A DNA stretch of 57,547 nucleotides, taken from the NCBI GenBank assembly GCA_964369725.1, contig CAYJGC010000005.1, positions 1-57,547 of the forward strand. Direction: 5' to 3'. The stretch is from Paraeggerthella sp964369725. GTDB taxonomy: Bacteria; Actinomycetota; Coriobacteriia; Coriobacteriales; Eggerthellaceae. The notes under the pieces are model-generated. The model had not been told where the DNA came from, made no database searches, and saw nothing but the letters and a program-made list of their open reading frames with translations. Shown here in pieces: positions 17,569 to 26,903 of the stretch (position 1 is the stretch's first letter; each line of letters starts with the position of its first letter). The translations under genes and the position numbers were made by a program.

Positions 17569-17877
17569 ATGAGTGAAGTATTAACAGTTAGTAATTTCGA
17601 ATCAAAAGTGCTTAACGTTCAAGGACCCGTATTAGTGGACTTTTTCGCAACGTGGTGCGGTCCTTGCAAAATGATTGCACCAACAATTGACGAAGTTGCT
17701 AAGGAAACAGAAGGCAACGCAGGCGTATACAAAGTAGACATTGACCAAAGTCCTGAACTTGCGCAACATTATGGCGTAATGAGCGTACCGACGCTTATTG
17801 TTTTTGAAAATGGTGAAATCAAAACTCAGGCAGCCGGCGTACAGCCTAAGCAAAACATTCTTTCAATGCTTGCGTAG
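17569..17877 (+). CDS. trxA: Thioredoxin
   Basis: 102 aa, the full family length. The active site WCGPC has Cys30 and Cys33, preceded by VDFFAT; the cis-proline lies in SVPTLIVFENGE. It is a small cytosolic disulfide reductant recycled by TrxB (12892-13857). AAGGAGG precedes the ATG and a strong terminator follows at 17902, so it is monocistronic. Confidence 0.96.
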   Translation: MSEVLTVSNFESKVLNVQGPVLVDFFATWCGPCKMIAPTIDEVAKETEGNAGVYKVDIDQSPELAQHYGVMSVPTLIVFENGEIKTQAAGVQPKQNILSMLA

Positions 17878-17901
17878 CCAAAGCTTTTCAAAAAAACCCT
17901 T

Positions 17902-17936
17902 CAAGCCCATTCTTTAACGGATGGGCTTGTTTTTTC
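17902..17936 (+). terminator. Rho-independent terminator of trxA
   Basis: CAAGCCCAT at 17902-17910 pairs with ATGGGCTTG at 17921-17929, with a 10-nt loop and six T after the stem. Confidence 0.9.
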
Positions 17937-18068
17937 TTGGCAAAAGCTGCTCTTCGAAAGAGCACTGGGCTACTTATCAACTTTGATACAGCAGATATAT
18001 AAACACCTCGTTGCGCTACAATGGTATCATTTAAAGTTCGATGCAATTCACCCCAAGAAAGGCATGCC

Positions 18069-19655
18069 ATGTCAGCCGACCTCATCTCACTTTCTATCAT
18101 TGCCCTTATAGCATTCGCAGCTCCCATACTAACAAGACTAGTTCCTAACAAACTCGTTCCTGAAACTGTTTTACTTTTGATCGCAGGTGCTCTCTTAGGG
18201 CCTTACGTTGCGAACATTATTCAGGTTTCGCATTCGGTTGAACTACTGTCTGAACTAGGACTAGCATTTTTGTTTCTCTTGGCTGGTTATGAAATTAACC
18301 CGAGTAACCTCACGGGCTCTCAAGGCAAGCGCGGTGCTGCCACATGGGTGGTTTCTTTTGCCATTGCTTTTGGCCTCATATATTTTCTCCCTCTTTTTGA
18401 AAATGACTACATTCAACACATTGCTCTCACCATTGCGTTTACCACCACCGCGCTCGGAACTCTCTTGCCCATCATGAAGGAACGCAATATTTTAAGCACC
18501 CGCGTAGGTGATTCTATCTTGGCGTACGGCACGTGGGGCGAACTACTTCCCATTTTAGCCATGGCCCTTCTTCTCTCCACCCGCGCAGAGCTAGAGACTA
18601 TTCTCATTCTCATCGTTTTTGCCGTCTTATGCGTCTTAGCTGCGGTCGTTCCCGCCAAAGCTCGAAAAACTGGTCATGCGCTCTTTACTTTCCTTCACAA
18701 CAACGCCGAAACAACCTCTCAAACCGCCATGCGTGCGGTTGTGTTGCTTCTGGTAGGACTTGTCACCTTCTCTAATCTTTTTGAATTGGATATTGTTTTG
18801 GGTTCATTCGCGGCGGGCTTTGTCTTGCGCTACATCGTTCCGGAAGGTAATGATTCCCTCGAAAGGAAGCTTGACGGCATTGCATACGGATTTTTCATTC
18901 CCATTTTCTTTGTAATATCGGGCGCAAACGTTAATATAGCAGCAGTATTTGCTCGACCTGAACTGTTAATAATGTTCATTGTCCTTCTGCTTCTCATTCG
19001 CGCCGTTCCCATTTTTGTCGCGCTTTCCACCGGAAAAGACACGCGCGACATCTCAGCACATAACCGCTGGACTGTCGCCTTGTATTGCACCACAGCACTC
19101 CCTCTTATTGTTGCCGTAACATCAGTTGCTGTTAATGCTGGAGCCCTGACGCAAGACACCGCAAGCGTGCTTGTTGCCGCTGGAGCCGTTACCGTGTTTT
19201 TGATGCCGCTATTAGCATCCATTACCTACCGCATAGCAGATGCCCACCCGGTAACTGCCGTGAGAAAAATTTGCAAGAATCCACGCGATATCGCCTGCAT
19301 TGTCTCTGACCATGTGCAGATGGAGCGCCTCATCTCTCGTCAAGAAAAGCTGTTACGCCTCCAAGAAAGCGGCAAGATTCCGCACGATTTCTATGGCATG
19401 CGCAAACTCGACAACACCTTAAAAGAGGCTCTTTTTGAGCTTGAAAACAATCAGGATTCAACCAGCAATTCAGACTCTTCTTCGCCGAGCGAAACCGAAG
19501 CCTCAAGTTCTCGCGAAACTAGCAGACACAACATGAATAGTATTCACCTTGCAAAGCAAGCGATTCAAGAGCATCGTCAAAGAATGAATGAGCTGCGCAA
19601 TCTGAGCGAAAGCAAACATGAAGACCCCTCTTTATCTCCTAAAGAGCATGACTAG
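18069..19655 (+). CDS. Cation:proton antiporter, CPA2-type (sodium/hydrogen exchanger family)
   Basis: 528 aa. The N-terminal 390 residues form about twelve membrane helices of the Na+/H+ exchanger fold; LSELGLAFLFLLAGYEINP and ELDIVLGSFAAGFVLR are characteristic core helices, and FFVISGANVN corresponds to a conserved late segment. The last 140 residues are hydrophilic, Ser- and Glu-rich, and predicted cytoplasmic, with no TrkA-N domain. The frame opens at 18021, but ATG 18069 has AAGAAAGG 6 nt upstream. It may control cytoplasmic pH or K+/Na+ balance; ion specificity cannot be read from sequence. It stands alone between trxA and the convergent thrS. Confidence 0.85.
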   Translation: MSADLISLSIIALIAFAAPILTRLVPNKLVPETVLLLIAGALLGPYVANIIQVSHSVELLSELGLAFLFLLAGYEINPSNLTGSQGKRGAATWVVSFAIAFGLIYFLPLFENDYIQHIALTIAFTTTALGTLLPIMKERNILSTRVGDSILAYGTWGELLPILAMALLLSTRAELETILILIVFAVLCVLAAVVPAKARKTGHALFTFLHNNAETTSQTAMRAVVLLLVGLVTFSNLFELDIVLGSFAAGFVLRYIVPEGNDSLERKLDGIAYGFFIPIFFVISGANVNIAAVFARPELLIMFIVLLLLIRAVPIFVALSTGKDTRDISAHNRWTVALYCTTALPLIVAVTSVAVNAGALTQDTASVLVAAGAVTVFLMPLLASITYRIADAHPVTAVRKICKNPRDIACIVSDHVQMERLISRQEKLLRLQESGKIPHDFYGMRKLDNTLKEALFELENNQDSTSNSDSSSPSETEASSSRETSRHNMNSIHLAKQAIQEHRQRMNELRNLSESKHEDPSLSPKEHD

Positions 19656-19735
19656 CCTGGCAAAACATCCTTGCTGACTAACCTTTACGATGCTTGTGCA
19701 TCTTATGGGTGACGCACAAAGAAACCATGACACCT

Positions 19736-19776
19736 AACAAAAAGTGAGGAGCTCTCATTTATAAGAGCTCCTCACT
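19736..19776 (-). terminator. Terminator of thrS (and probably of the convergent antiporter gene)
   Basis: A perfect 13-bp stem (AGTGAGGAGCTCT, 19743-19755, with 19764-19776) and an 8-nt loop. On the minus strand it is followed by TTTTTG, so it fits best as the thrS terminator; the antiporter may end at the same hairpin. Confidence 0.85.
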
Positions 19777-19817
19777 GTGTTGATACCTACATTACATAGC
19801 GACTTATTTTACCTAGA

Positions 19818-21731
19818 CTACAAAGCAGTCTCTCTAATAATATCTACCAGTTTCTCTTTTGGCCATGCGCCCTGGTCTCCTTCGTGGCGATCGCGCACCG
19901 AAACCGTTCCCTGCTCTATCTCTTTGTCTCCCATTACAATCATGTAAGGAATCTTGTTACTTTGCGCCTTAGCAATTTTTACGCGCATAGGCTCATTTTG
20001 GTCGTATACTTCTACGCGTCCACCAACTGCTTTGAGCTGCGCAGCCAAATCAAATGCAGCATCTTTATGGCGATCCGCAATAGGCAATACTGCTACTTGA
20101 ACAGGCGCAATCCACAAGGGCAAGGCGCCTGCATAATGCTCAATCAGTATACCAAGGAAACGTTCAATTGATCCAAATATAGCACGATGCAGCATCCAAG
20201 GTCGCTCTTCGGTGTTTTCCTCCGTGCGGTACGTTAAATCAAAACGTTCAGGCATATTAAAGTCAACCTGCACGGTTGAGCACTGCCACGTCCTGCCAAT
20301 AGCATCTTTTACCTTGATGTCAATTTTCGGACCATAAAACGCGCCGTCGCCTTCATTGATTTCGTATACGAGGCCATGCTGAGCACAGGCTTCTTTAAGG
20401 GCATTGGTAGCATGATCCCACATGTCGTCAGTACCAATACTCTTTTCGGGGCGCGTTGAAATTTCTGCCGTGTAATCAAACTCAAAGGTGGTCATAATAT
20501 GATCCACCAAATCCAAAATAGCGATTACCTCATCAACCACTTGCTCCCTTGTGCAGAACACATGGGCGTCGTCTTGCGTAAACCCGCGAGCGCGCAAGAG
20601 GCCGTGAACCACGCCGCTCATTTCATGACGGTATACCGTACCAAACTCAAACATACGCAAAGGCAAATCACGATATGAATGCAATTCGCTCTTATACAAC
20701 ATAACATGTCCAGGACAGTTCATTGGCTTAAGGGCGTACTCCAACAAACGAGGATTGTCATCTGAGCCTTCGTTAATGTTAAAGAAGTACATATTCTCAT
20801 GATAAAAACCGTAATGGCCGCTTGTTTTCCATACATCTGAGTTATAGATATGGGGCGTAATAACCTCTTCATAACCGCGCGTATAAAGGTCACGACGCAA
20901 CCATTCTTGCATGGTACGAATAATGCGTGCGCCCTTAGGTAAGTACATAGGAAGACCAGCGCCTGCAAGAGAATCCATAGTGTAAATACCCAGCTCACGA
21001 CCAAGTTTGCGATGATCGCGCTTTTCAGCCTCTGCCACATTGGTTAGATATTGATCCAGTTCTTTTTGCTTAAAAAACGTCGTGCCGTACACGCGTGTAA
21101 GCATTTCTCGTTCGGCATCGCCACGCCAATACGCACCAGCAACCTTTGTAAGCTTAAACGCACCCAATTTGCCTGTCGAAGGAACATGAGGACCACGACA
21201 CAGGTCAGTAAATTTTCCAATCGTATACGTGGTAATTTCTTCGTCTTCGGGCAACTCCGCAATAAGCTCCAGCTTGAACGGCTGATTTGCAAAAATCTCT
21301 TCCGCTTCTGCACGCGTCACTACGCGACGATCAAACAGCTCATCAGCTTTAACAATTTCAGCCATGCGTGCTTCAATAGCCTCAAAGCTCTCAGGGGAAA
21401 TTGTCTCATCAAGCTTTACATCGTAGTAAAATCCCTCTTCTATTGAAGGACCTACACCAAACTGCACGCTTCCATATAAGTCAACCAGTGCTGCAGCCAT
21501 CACGTGTGCAGTAGAATGGCGTAGTACCTCAAGAGCTTCAGGGCTTTTAGTTGTAATAATGGAAACCTGCGCGCCATCATGCACCGGCGTGCTCAAGTCC
21601 ACTTGGCGACCATCAATGACGCCGGCAAGTGCCGCCTTTGCAAGCCCTGCACCGATAGATGCAGCAACATCACCAATTGTTGCTCCAGCATCGATTTCTT
21701 TTTGAGATCCATCAGGCAATACAATATTCAT
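19818..21731 (-). CDS. thrS: Threonine--tRNA ligase
   Basis: 637 aa, the usual length. It contains the N-terminal TGS domain (MNIVLPDGSQKEID), the editing domain with the zinc-binding HSTAHVMA motif, and the class II catalytic core (MNCPGHVMLYK, RMFEFGTVYRHEMSGVVHGLLR, FYGPKIDI and the motif 3 region PWMLHRAIFGSIERF). The C-terminal anticodon-binding domain (WIAPVQVAVLPI) is complete. A longer frame to 21776 is rejected because ATG 21731 has AAAGGA 7 nt upstream. I see no T-box leader in the short gap upstream. Confidence 0.97.
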   Translation of the reverse strand: MNIVLPDGSQKEIDAGATIGDVAASIGAGLAKAALAGVIDGRQVDLSTPVHDGAQVSIITTKSPEALEVLRHSTAHVMAAALVDLYGSVQFGVGPSIEEGFYYDVKLDETISPESFEAIEARMAEIVKADELFDRRVVTRAEAEEIFANQPFKLELIAELPEDEEITTYTIGKFTDLCRGPHVPSTGKLGAFKLTKVAGAYWRGDAEREMLTRVYGTTFFKQKELDQYLTNVAEAEKRDHRKLGRELGIYTMDSLAGAGLPMYLPKGARIIRTMQEWLRRDLYTRGYEEVITPHIYNSDVWKTSGHYGFYHENMYFFNINEGSDDNPRLLEYALKPMNCPGHVMLYKSELHSYRDLPLRMFEFGTVYRHEMSGVVHGLLRARGFTQDDAHVFCTREQVVDEVIAILDLVDHIMTTFEFDYTAEISTRPEKSIGTDDMWDHATNALKEACAQHGLVYEINEGDGAFYGPKIDIKVKDAIGRTWQCSTVQVDFNMPERFDLTYRTEENTEERPWMLHRAIFGSIERFLGILIEHYAGALPLWIAPVQVAVLPIADRHKDAAFDLAAQLKAVGGRVEVYDQNEPMRVKIAKAQSNKIPYMIVMGDKEIEQGTVSVRDRHEGDQGAWPKEKLVDIIRETAL

Positions 21732-21826
21732 AGCAATTCCTTTCTTGTGCCGGGTGCATACAAAGCACCTGCACAACAGGTTCCGACGGATACGCCTTTC
21801 GCATCCTAGTATCGGGGATTAAACAA

Positions 21827-21856
21827 CGAAGCCGCCTCACAAACGAGACGGCTTCG
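21827..21856 (-). terminator. Terminator of the zinc-ribbon membrane protein gene
   Basis: CGAAGCCG at 21827-21834 pairs with CGGCTTCG at 21849-21856, and the stem can extend with one mismatch. On the minus strand it is followed by TTGTTTAAT. It separates the zinc-ribbon gene from thrS. Confidence 0.7.
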
Positions 21857-21867
21857 GTGATTACAAT

Positions 21868-22395
21868 TTACTCGCTTTGCTCTGCGGGAGCCGAGCGAGG
21901 ACGTCTCGTTTGTTGGGGAGCCGCTTGAGGCGGCTGAGCTGTTCGCGTGCGAGCAACACGAGGTGCTCCGCCAACGGGAGTCGTACAATAGGGACAAACA
22001 GTCCATGAGGAATCAAGGGCATGATTACAGGTTCCGCAAAGGTTCTTTAGGCGCTGCTGACAATTAGGACACAATACATAATCAGATTCAACAGGGTATC
22101 CACACTGTGCGCATTCACCATACTTCATAAGCTCACGCTGCTTGAGTGCAATTTCAAGCTCCTGCTCGTCGCGATCTATCTGCATCAATGGTGGGCGAAG
22201 AAGCAAATAAGCTATTACGCCAACAAAGGGAATGAGTGCTAGAATGGCCCACACATACCAAAAAGAACCGCGCAAGTACGCATCACGAACTACCCAAACA
22301 ATGGAGAGCACGTATAAAATCACGAGCAATACCGCAATCATAGTGAACGCAGCTTGAAGTTCTGGCGTCCATAACTGCGACAGTAAGTCTTCCAT
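21868..22395 (-). CDS. Membrane protein with double zinc ribbon
   Basis: About 175 aa. Residues 10-75 contain two membrane helices (AAFTMIAVLLVILYVLSIVW and the following WYVWAILALIPFVGVIAYLLL), the second resembling a phospholipase D-nuclease N-terminal (PLDc_N-like) pair. After a charged linker come two CxxC...CxxC units (CAQCGYPVESDYVLCPNC and CGTCNHALDSSWTVCPYC), typical of zinc ribbons. The C-terminal 25 residues are rich in Arg, Pro and Gln. ATG 22395 has GAGG 5 nt upstream; the frame is open further, but without a ribosome site. The function is unknown; similar proteins often lie beside translation genes in Actinobacteria. Confidence 0.78.
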   Translation of the reverse strand: MEDLLSQLWTPELQAAFTMIAVLLVILYVLSIVWVVRDAYLRGSFWYVWAILALIPFVGVIAYLLLRPPLMQIDRDEQELEIALKQRELMKYGECAQCGYPVESDYVLCPNCQQRLKNLCGTCNHALDSSWTVCPYCTTPVGGAPRVARTRTAQPPQAAPQQTRRPRSAPAEQSE

Positions 22396-22480
22396 AAATA
22401 CCTCGTTTTCTTCATTAACAAATGCTTGTGGTGCCCCTACATGAACATCGAACCTTCTCGATACATGCACAAGCGGACTT

Positions 22481-22489
22481 ATTATAACA
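22481..22489 (-). promoter_or_regulatory. Extended -10 promoter for the zinc-ribbon gene
   Basis: On the minus strand the sequence reads TGTTATAAT, a perfect TATAAT with the TGn extension. This drives transcription from about 22474, giving a leader of about 80 nt before ATG 22395. Confidence 0.6.
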
Positions 22490-22910
22490 AAGATACTCCA
22501 AAGCAAACCCTTATACCGGTAATTTTTGCAAACGCGTACATGCAAGCAGCAGAAATGAGCATTTTTCGGCTGCTAGAAAGATGGTTTTGAGCATGCAGGG
22601 CGACTCATGGCTGTTGTTTTAATCGGTAAAGGTTACGCCACAACAGCCCTAAAGCAAAGAAAATCTTACAGCAGGCGCATACGTCACAAACTTATCTGAT
22701 TGACCTCAAGAGGCAAGATTCCAGAAGCAACACTGTCTTAAAGGGCTACTTACCAGCAAGCCCCGAGAGCTCAAAGCATCCCCTGTAAACAAAAGCGACC
22801 GAGTCCGGTCGCTTTATGATGAGTTAGTTTCAGTTTTTGCTTATTTTGCCTTAAGCAAATTGTTGAATTAGTTTTAAGCAAAATCAACTGCCTAAGGTTT
22901 TGTCTAAAAT
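22490..22910. other. Intergenic stretch with an inverted repeat and a terminator
   Basis: No gene is seen. A perfect 9-bp inverted repeat GGCTGTTGT/ACAACAGCC lies at 22609-22617 and 22640-22648 with a 22-nt loop and no T run. The terminator at 22792-22815 ends the gene at 22911. Two near-identical TTAAGCAAA words at about 22850-22885 flank an AT-rich segment. Confidence 0.5.
22792..22815 (-). terminator. Terminator downstream of the gene at 22911-23210
   Basis: A perfect 10-bp stem, AAAGCGACCG with CGGTCGCTTT, and a 4-nt loop. On the minus strand the T run is TTTTGTTT. It lies about 95 nt after the stop codon. Confidence 0.8.
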
Positions 22911-23210
22911 TTATTCAGGCTTCTCAGAAGCGTAAAACACAGCTTCTTCAAAAACATCATTAATGGATTTACCCTCCATAAAGGGCAGCGTCAAAAACTC
23001 GCTTACCATAGGAACAAGTTCGCTCGCATCAACGTAATGACCCTTTTCATTGATTTGATTGGTATACTGCGCTCGCCAATACCCGTCATTCACGTCGGTA
23101 AGATAATAGGTTGTCTCTCCTACTTCCATATAGACGGAATGTTTGGCTCGCAGGTAGTTAGTTAGATCTTCGAGTGATACGTCTAAAACCTCTGCTGCTT
23201 TAGTGCCCAT
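22911..23210 (-). CDS. Conserved-looking small protein of unknown function
   Basis: 99 aa. It starts with GCGAGGTCATT-type spacing (GAGG 5 nt before the ATG) and is bounded by a terminator, so it is likely real. The composition is balanced and soluble, with no signal peptide and no membrane helix. The middle (YMEVGETTYYLTDVNDGYWRAQ) suggests a beta-rich domain, and the end is acidic. I do not recognise the family. It lies 98 bp downstream of metH on the same strand and may be read with it, but nothing links it to methionine synthesis. Confidence 0.65.
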   Translation of the reverse strand: MGTKAAEVLDVSLEDLTNYLRAKHSVYMEVGETTYYLTDVNDGYWRAQYTNQINEKGHYVDASELVPMVSEFLTLPFMEGKSINDVFEEAVFYASEKPE

Positions 23211-23308
23211 AATGACCTCGATTCATTCGGGATTGCCGTACACTCATAATAGCAAGAAGCCTATTCGTTTTGAGCGAAAAACGGATAATCGTCCGAAATT
23301 CACCCTGA

Positions 23309-26131
23309 CTACCCAGCAAAATGACGCTCTGCTATACGAGCAGCCTCTGCAGCATCTTTTCCGTAATAATCAGCACCCATTTTAGTGGCAAATTCATTTG
23401 TAAGAACAGCGCCGCCAACCATAATCTTCACATCAGGCGCATCCCTATGCAACTGCTTGATAGTTTCCTCCATCGCCTTCACCGTGGTGGTCATAAGCGC
23501 AGAAAGCCCTACGAGGGTTGCCCCCTGCTTAATTGTCACACGTACCACCTCTTCAGGATCCACGTCGCGCCCCAAATCAATCACCTCAAAACCGTAATTT
23601 TCAAGCAGCATCTTCACGATGTTTTTCCCAATATCATGAATATCACCTTTGACTGTTGCAAGCACAATAAGTCTCTCGCCTGATTGCGATGCCGAAGCAA
23701 TCACTTCATCGCCTGACAAAGCAGCCCGTTCATTTAGATAAGATTTCACGGTATCAAATCCCACCTTCACTACTTCAGCTGCAGCCATAAGCTGCGGCAA
23801 GAAGAACTCCCCTTTGTCAAAACGCCTGCCGACTTCATCTAGAGTAGGAATAAACAAACCATTGATAAGCTGAAGTGGTTGATAATGCTCAAGAAGCTTA
23901 TTCGTTACTTGCGCCATAGGGGCTTTATAGCCAGACAAAACGAGGCGAATAGCTTCCATAACGGTGTGGGAATCTGCATCAAACTCTGACGACAAGCCTA
24001 CTCCCATAGTTTCTTGAATATACGCTATCGAAACATGCGGAGCTTCCTGCGTTTTGCCATATGTCTCCGCATCTCCCGCCTGAATTGAGGTTTTCTGGCA
24101 AGCGTTACCACTAACGGTTTCATCGTAGGGGTCGTGCGCCTGCGCATACGATTGGATAAATGACACAGAGCCTCTGTCTTGCCCATTGAGCACCCTAAAA
24201 GTCTCCACCGTATCGCGATAACGCGCTGAAAGCGGATTAAGAATAGGGAAATCAAGTCCCGCACCCAAAGCTGCCGCCAAAAAAGTTGCGTTAACCATAT
24301 TTCGCTGCGGCATTCCAAAACTAACATTTGACACACCAAGCACCGTGCGAACGCCTAATGTTTCCTTTACCAGAGATATTGCACGCAATACTTCGCGCAC
24401 TTCATCTTGATTTGTTGCCGCTGCCATAGCAAGGCAATCAACCACCACATCTTGACGGGGGACTCCGTGCGCTTCAGCTGATTCAATAATGCGTTGAGCT
24501 ATCTTGAGTCTGCCTTCAGCATGAGCGGGGATTCCCCCTTCATCAAGGGTAAGTGCAATCACAGAGCAGCCGTATTTTTTTACAAGAGGCAACACTGCCT
24601 GCAAGCTCTCCTCTTTGCCATTAACGGAATTAATGAGCGGCTTTCCTGCATATCCGCGCACAGCTGATTCAAGCGCTTCAGGGTCGCTCGAATCAACAAC
24701 CAGCGGCAACGTCACCGTTGCTTGCAACTTTTCGACCGCCAATCGCAAAGCGGTTGGCTCATCTATATCAGGCATCCCTACATTTACATCGAGTAGGTTT
24801 GCTCCAGCCTCTTGCTGAGACACCGCTTCACCCACTAAGTAATCAAAATCACCACTACGCAAAGCCTGTTGCAAGACTCGCTTTCCTGTCGGATTAATGC
24901 GCTCACCCACCACCGCAACACAAGCTTCATGTGGCTCAATAAACACCGCATCTTGAGCACTCGTTATCGCACAGGCTGCAACAAAATCTCGCGCAATGGG
25001 CGCCTTGTAAGAATCAACCACGTTACGCAGTTCAGCGATATGGTCAGGTCCCGTACCACAGCATCCCCCCACAACGCCTGCACCAACATCAAGCATTGCG
25101 CGCATGGAATGCGCAAACTCTTGCGGGGCGACATCATATACTGTTTGACCGTCTTCTACGCGGGGCATACCAGCATTTGGTCGCACCACCAAAGGACAAC
25201 GCGCATGGCTCGCCATAATACGCGCAACGTCCAACAACTCGTCCGGCCCAAGAGAGCAATTAAGTCCCACCAGGTGAGCGCCCATCGAAGAAAGCATGGT
25301 GGCTGCTACCTCGGGGGGCGTTCCCAAAAAAGTACGGCCATCTTCGCCAAACGTCATCGTAACCAACACCGGCAAGGTAGAACACTCCCGAGCAGCTAAC
25401 AACGCTGCTTTTGCCTCACGCAAATCGCCCATAGTTTCTATAAGAATAATGTCACAGCCTGCCTTTTGAGCTGCTTCAACCTGTTCGGCAAAAATATCAT
25501 ACGCCTCTTCAAATGTCATGGTGCCCATAGGCTCAAGCAACGTGCCCGTAGGGCCGATATTGCCCCCCACATAACGCGCGCCCGCAGCGCGCGCGCAGCT
25601 CACTGCCGCTGAATACACTTCCTGCACCGTCGCACGATTCCCTAATTTATGAGCATTTGCACCAAACGTATTTGAGGTAATGATTTCAGCACCGGCCGCA
25701 ACATAGTCCGCATGAACAGCAATTATTTCTTCTGGGCGGGAAATATTAAGCAAGTCGGGAAGCTCTCCCGCTGTTGCCAAGCCACGTGCCCATAGCTGTG
25801 TACCCATAGCTCCATCAAGCATGAGGATATCTTCACCGCGCAACCCGCGCGCAAGATGTTCATCTTTAATTGTGAGTCCAGCCAAGGGGTCAAAGGTATG
25901 ATGTGTGTCAGTTTTGACATCAATCAAGTCGGCCGAACCAAAGACAGTGCTGACGTCAGCCGCTAACACGTCAGGATTACTCAACGAATCGCCAGCAAAC
26001 TCACTACGAGAACCACCTAAAGACGCAACCTTTTCCTTTAGAGCTTGGTCAGAATTAGTATTCTCTCCTATTTTAGAGAAAAGCAAATCTGATGATGTTG
26101 ATACTGCTTGACGAGAGCTTTCTTCACTCAT
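23309..26131 (-). CDS. metH: Cobalamin-dependent methionine synthase, core without the reactivation domain
   Basis: 940 aa. It transfers the methyl group of 5-methyl-THF to homocysteine through methylcobalamin. Order: a Ser-rich extension of about 100 residues; the homocysteine domain (LDGAMGTQL, zinc ligands in GLNCSLGP and GGCCGTGP); the pterin domain (GERINPTGKRV, LDVNVGMPDID); the cap; and the B12 domain with DIHDIG carrying the cobalt-ligating His. It ends straight after the B12 domain. The AdoMet reactivation domain is a separate protein from the gene just upstream, whose stop codon overlaps this start by 8 bp. GGAGG precedes ATG 26131. The N-terminal extension and an insert of about 45 residues before the cap are unusual. 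No cobalamin riboswitch was recognised. Confidence 0.94.
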   Translation of the reverse strand: MSEESSRQAVSTSSDLLFSKIGENTNSDQALKEKVASLGGSRSEFAGDSLSNPDVLAADVSTVFGSADLIDVKTDTHHTFDPLAGLTIKDEHLARGLRGEDILMLDGAMGTQLWARGLATAGELPDLLNISRPEEIIAVHADYVAAGAEIITSNTFGANAHKLGNRATVQEVYSAAVSCARAAGARYVGGNIGPTGTLLEPMGTMTFEEAYDIFAEQVEAAQKAGCDIILIETMGDLREAKAALLAARECSTLPVLVTMTFGEDGRTFLGTPPEVAATMLSSMGAHLVGLNCSLGPDELLDVARIMASHARCPLVVRPNAGMPRVEDGQTVYDVAPQEFAHSMRAMLDVGAGVVGGCCGTGPDHIAELRNVVDSYKAPIARDFVAACAITSAQDAVFIEPHEACVAVVGERINPTGKRVLQQALRSGDFDYLVGEAVSQQEAGANLLDVNVGMPDIDEPTALRLAVEKLQATVTLPLVVDSSDPEALESAVRGYAGKPLINSVNGKEESLQAVLPLVKKYGCSVIALTLDEGGIPAHAEGRLKIAQRIIESAEAHGVPRQDVVVDCLAMAAATNQDEVREVLRAISLVKETLGVRTVLGVSNVSFGMPQRNMVNATFLAAALGAGLDFPILNPLSARYRDTVETFRVLNGQDRGSVSFIQSYAQAHDPYDETVSGNACQKTSIQAGDAETYGKTQEAPHVSIAYIQETMGVGLSSEFDADSHTVMEAIRLVLSGYKAPMAQVTNKLLEHYQPLQLINGLFIPTLDEVGRRFDKGEFFLPQLMAAAEVVKVGFDTVKSYLNERAALSGDEVIASASQSGERLIVLATVKGDIHDIGKNIVKMLLENYGFEVIDLGRDVDPEEVVRVTIKQGATLVGLSALMTTTVKAMEETIKQLHRDAPDVKIMVGGAVLTNEFATKMGADYYGKDAAEAARIAERHFAG

Positions 26132-26903
26132 GACACATTCCTCCACTAGATTTAATGGGACAACGTTCGCGCAATACACAGGTGACGCACTGCTCTGCTT
26201 GTCTACATTGACCACGCTTACCGCAATCATACTCTGGCTTGATAAGGCCTATCACCGCGGTCACACTTTTTTCTGGCAAAAGCATCGATGCTTCATTGAC
26301 TCTTAGTCCTATGCGACGTGCTGCATCTAAAGCTTCCAAAAGCTGAGGCTGGAGGGAAAGGGGGAAATCCCCGTATCCCGGGCTAAAGCGTGTTGTTGCG
26401 TACAGATTTCTTTGGTTGGCACTTTGCTCTATGGCTGTCTGAACCTTTCGCAATGCAGCTTCAATTAACGCCGAAGCCGCCGCATTAAACAGCAAAGCAT
26501 CAACCATGCTCAATGCCTCATATTTAGCCAGTTCGCGTACGCTATTAGCACCCAACGTACAGGCGAGCAAAATAACTTCATTCGCCTGCGCTACATGCGA
26601 AACAATATCACATCCCAGGAGCTTCAAGCCACTTCCCTCAAGAGCAATAGAGGGCATGCAGCCGCAAGCAGCAACCTCCCCCACCTGTGCCACTTTGAAC
26701 GTCGCGTACACACAGGCTGGTCGCAACTGTTGTTCGCAAGCTGCGGCAAGCTTTTCAAAACGCTCCTGCAAAGCATCGTCCATTTCCTGATCAATATGAC
26801 CCAGGTATCTCAACGCTTCCGCGCGATCGAGCTTTAGGCAGTCAAACACTAAGACTTCAGGGCGACCATACACAACTGGAGTTAGCAAGCTAGACGATTT
26901 CAT
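26124..26903 (-). CDS. Free-standing methionine synthase reactivation (AdoMet-binding) domain protein
   Basis: 259 aa. The region from about residue 90 matches the MetH activation domain: TLGANSVRELAKYE, then RFSPGYGDFPLSLQ (the AdoMet-binding RxxxGY signature), IGLRVNEASMLLPEKSV and a short stretch ending AVIGLI. The tail has five to six Cys (CGKRGQCRQAEQCVTCVLRERCP), suggesting an iron-sulfur or zinc site not found in E. coli MetH. Such single-domain proteins are known beside MetH cores lacking this domain, for example in Thermotoga. Its role is to re-methylate cob(II)alamin after accidental oxidation. ATG 26903 forms an ATGA overlap with the metF stop; a GTG at 26912 is possible. Confidence 0.9.
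   Translation of the reverse strand: MKSSSLLTPVVYGRPEVLVFDCLKLDRAEALRYLGHIDQEMDDALQERFEKLAAACEQQLRPACVYATFKVAQVGEVAACGCMPSIALEGSGLKLLGCDIVSHVAQANEVILLACTLGANSVRELAKYEALSMVDALLFNAAASALIEAALRKVQTAIEQSANQRNLYATTRFSPGYGDFPLSLQPQLLEALDAARRIGLRVNEASMLLPEKSVTAVIGLIKPEYDCGKRGQCRQAEQCVTCVLRERCPIKSSGGMCHE

Noticed and set aside
21732..21826. T-box leader for thrS
   Set aside because: The gap is too short and lacks the T-box TGGN core and terminator pair.
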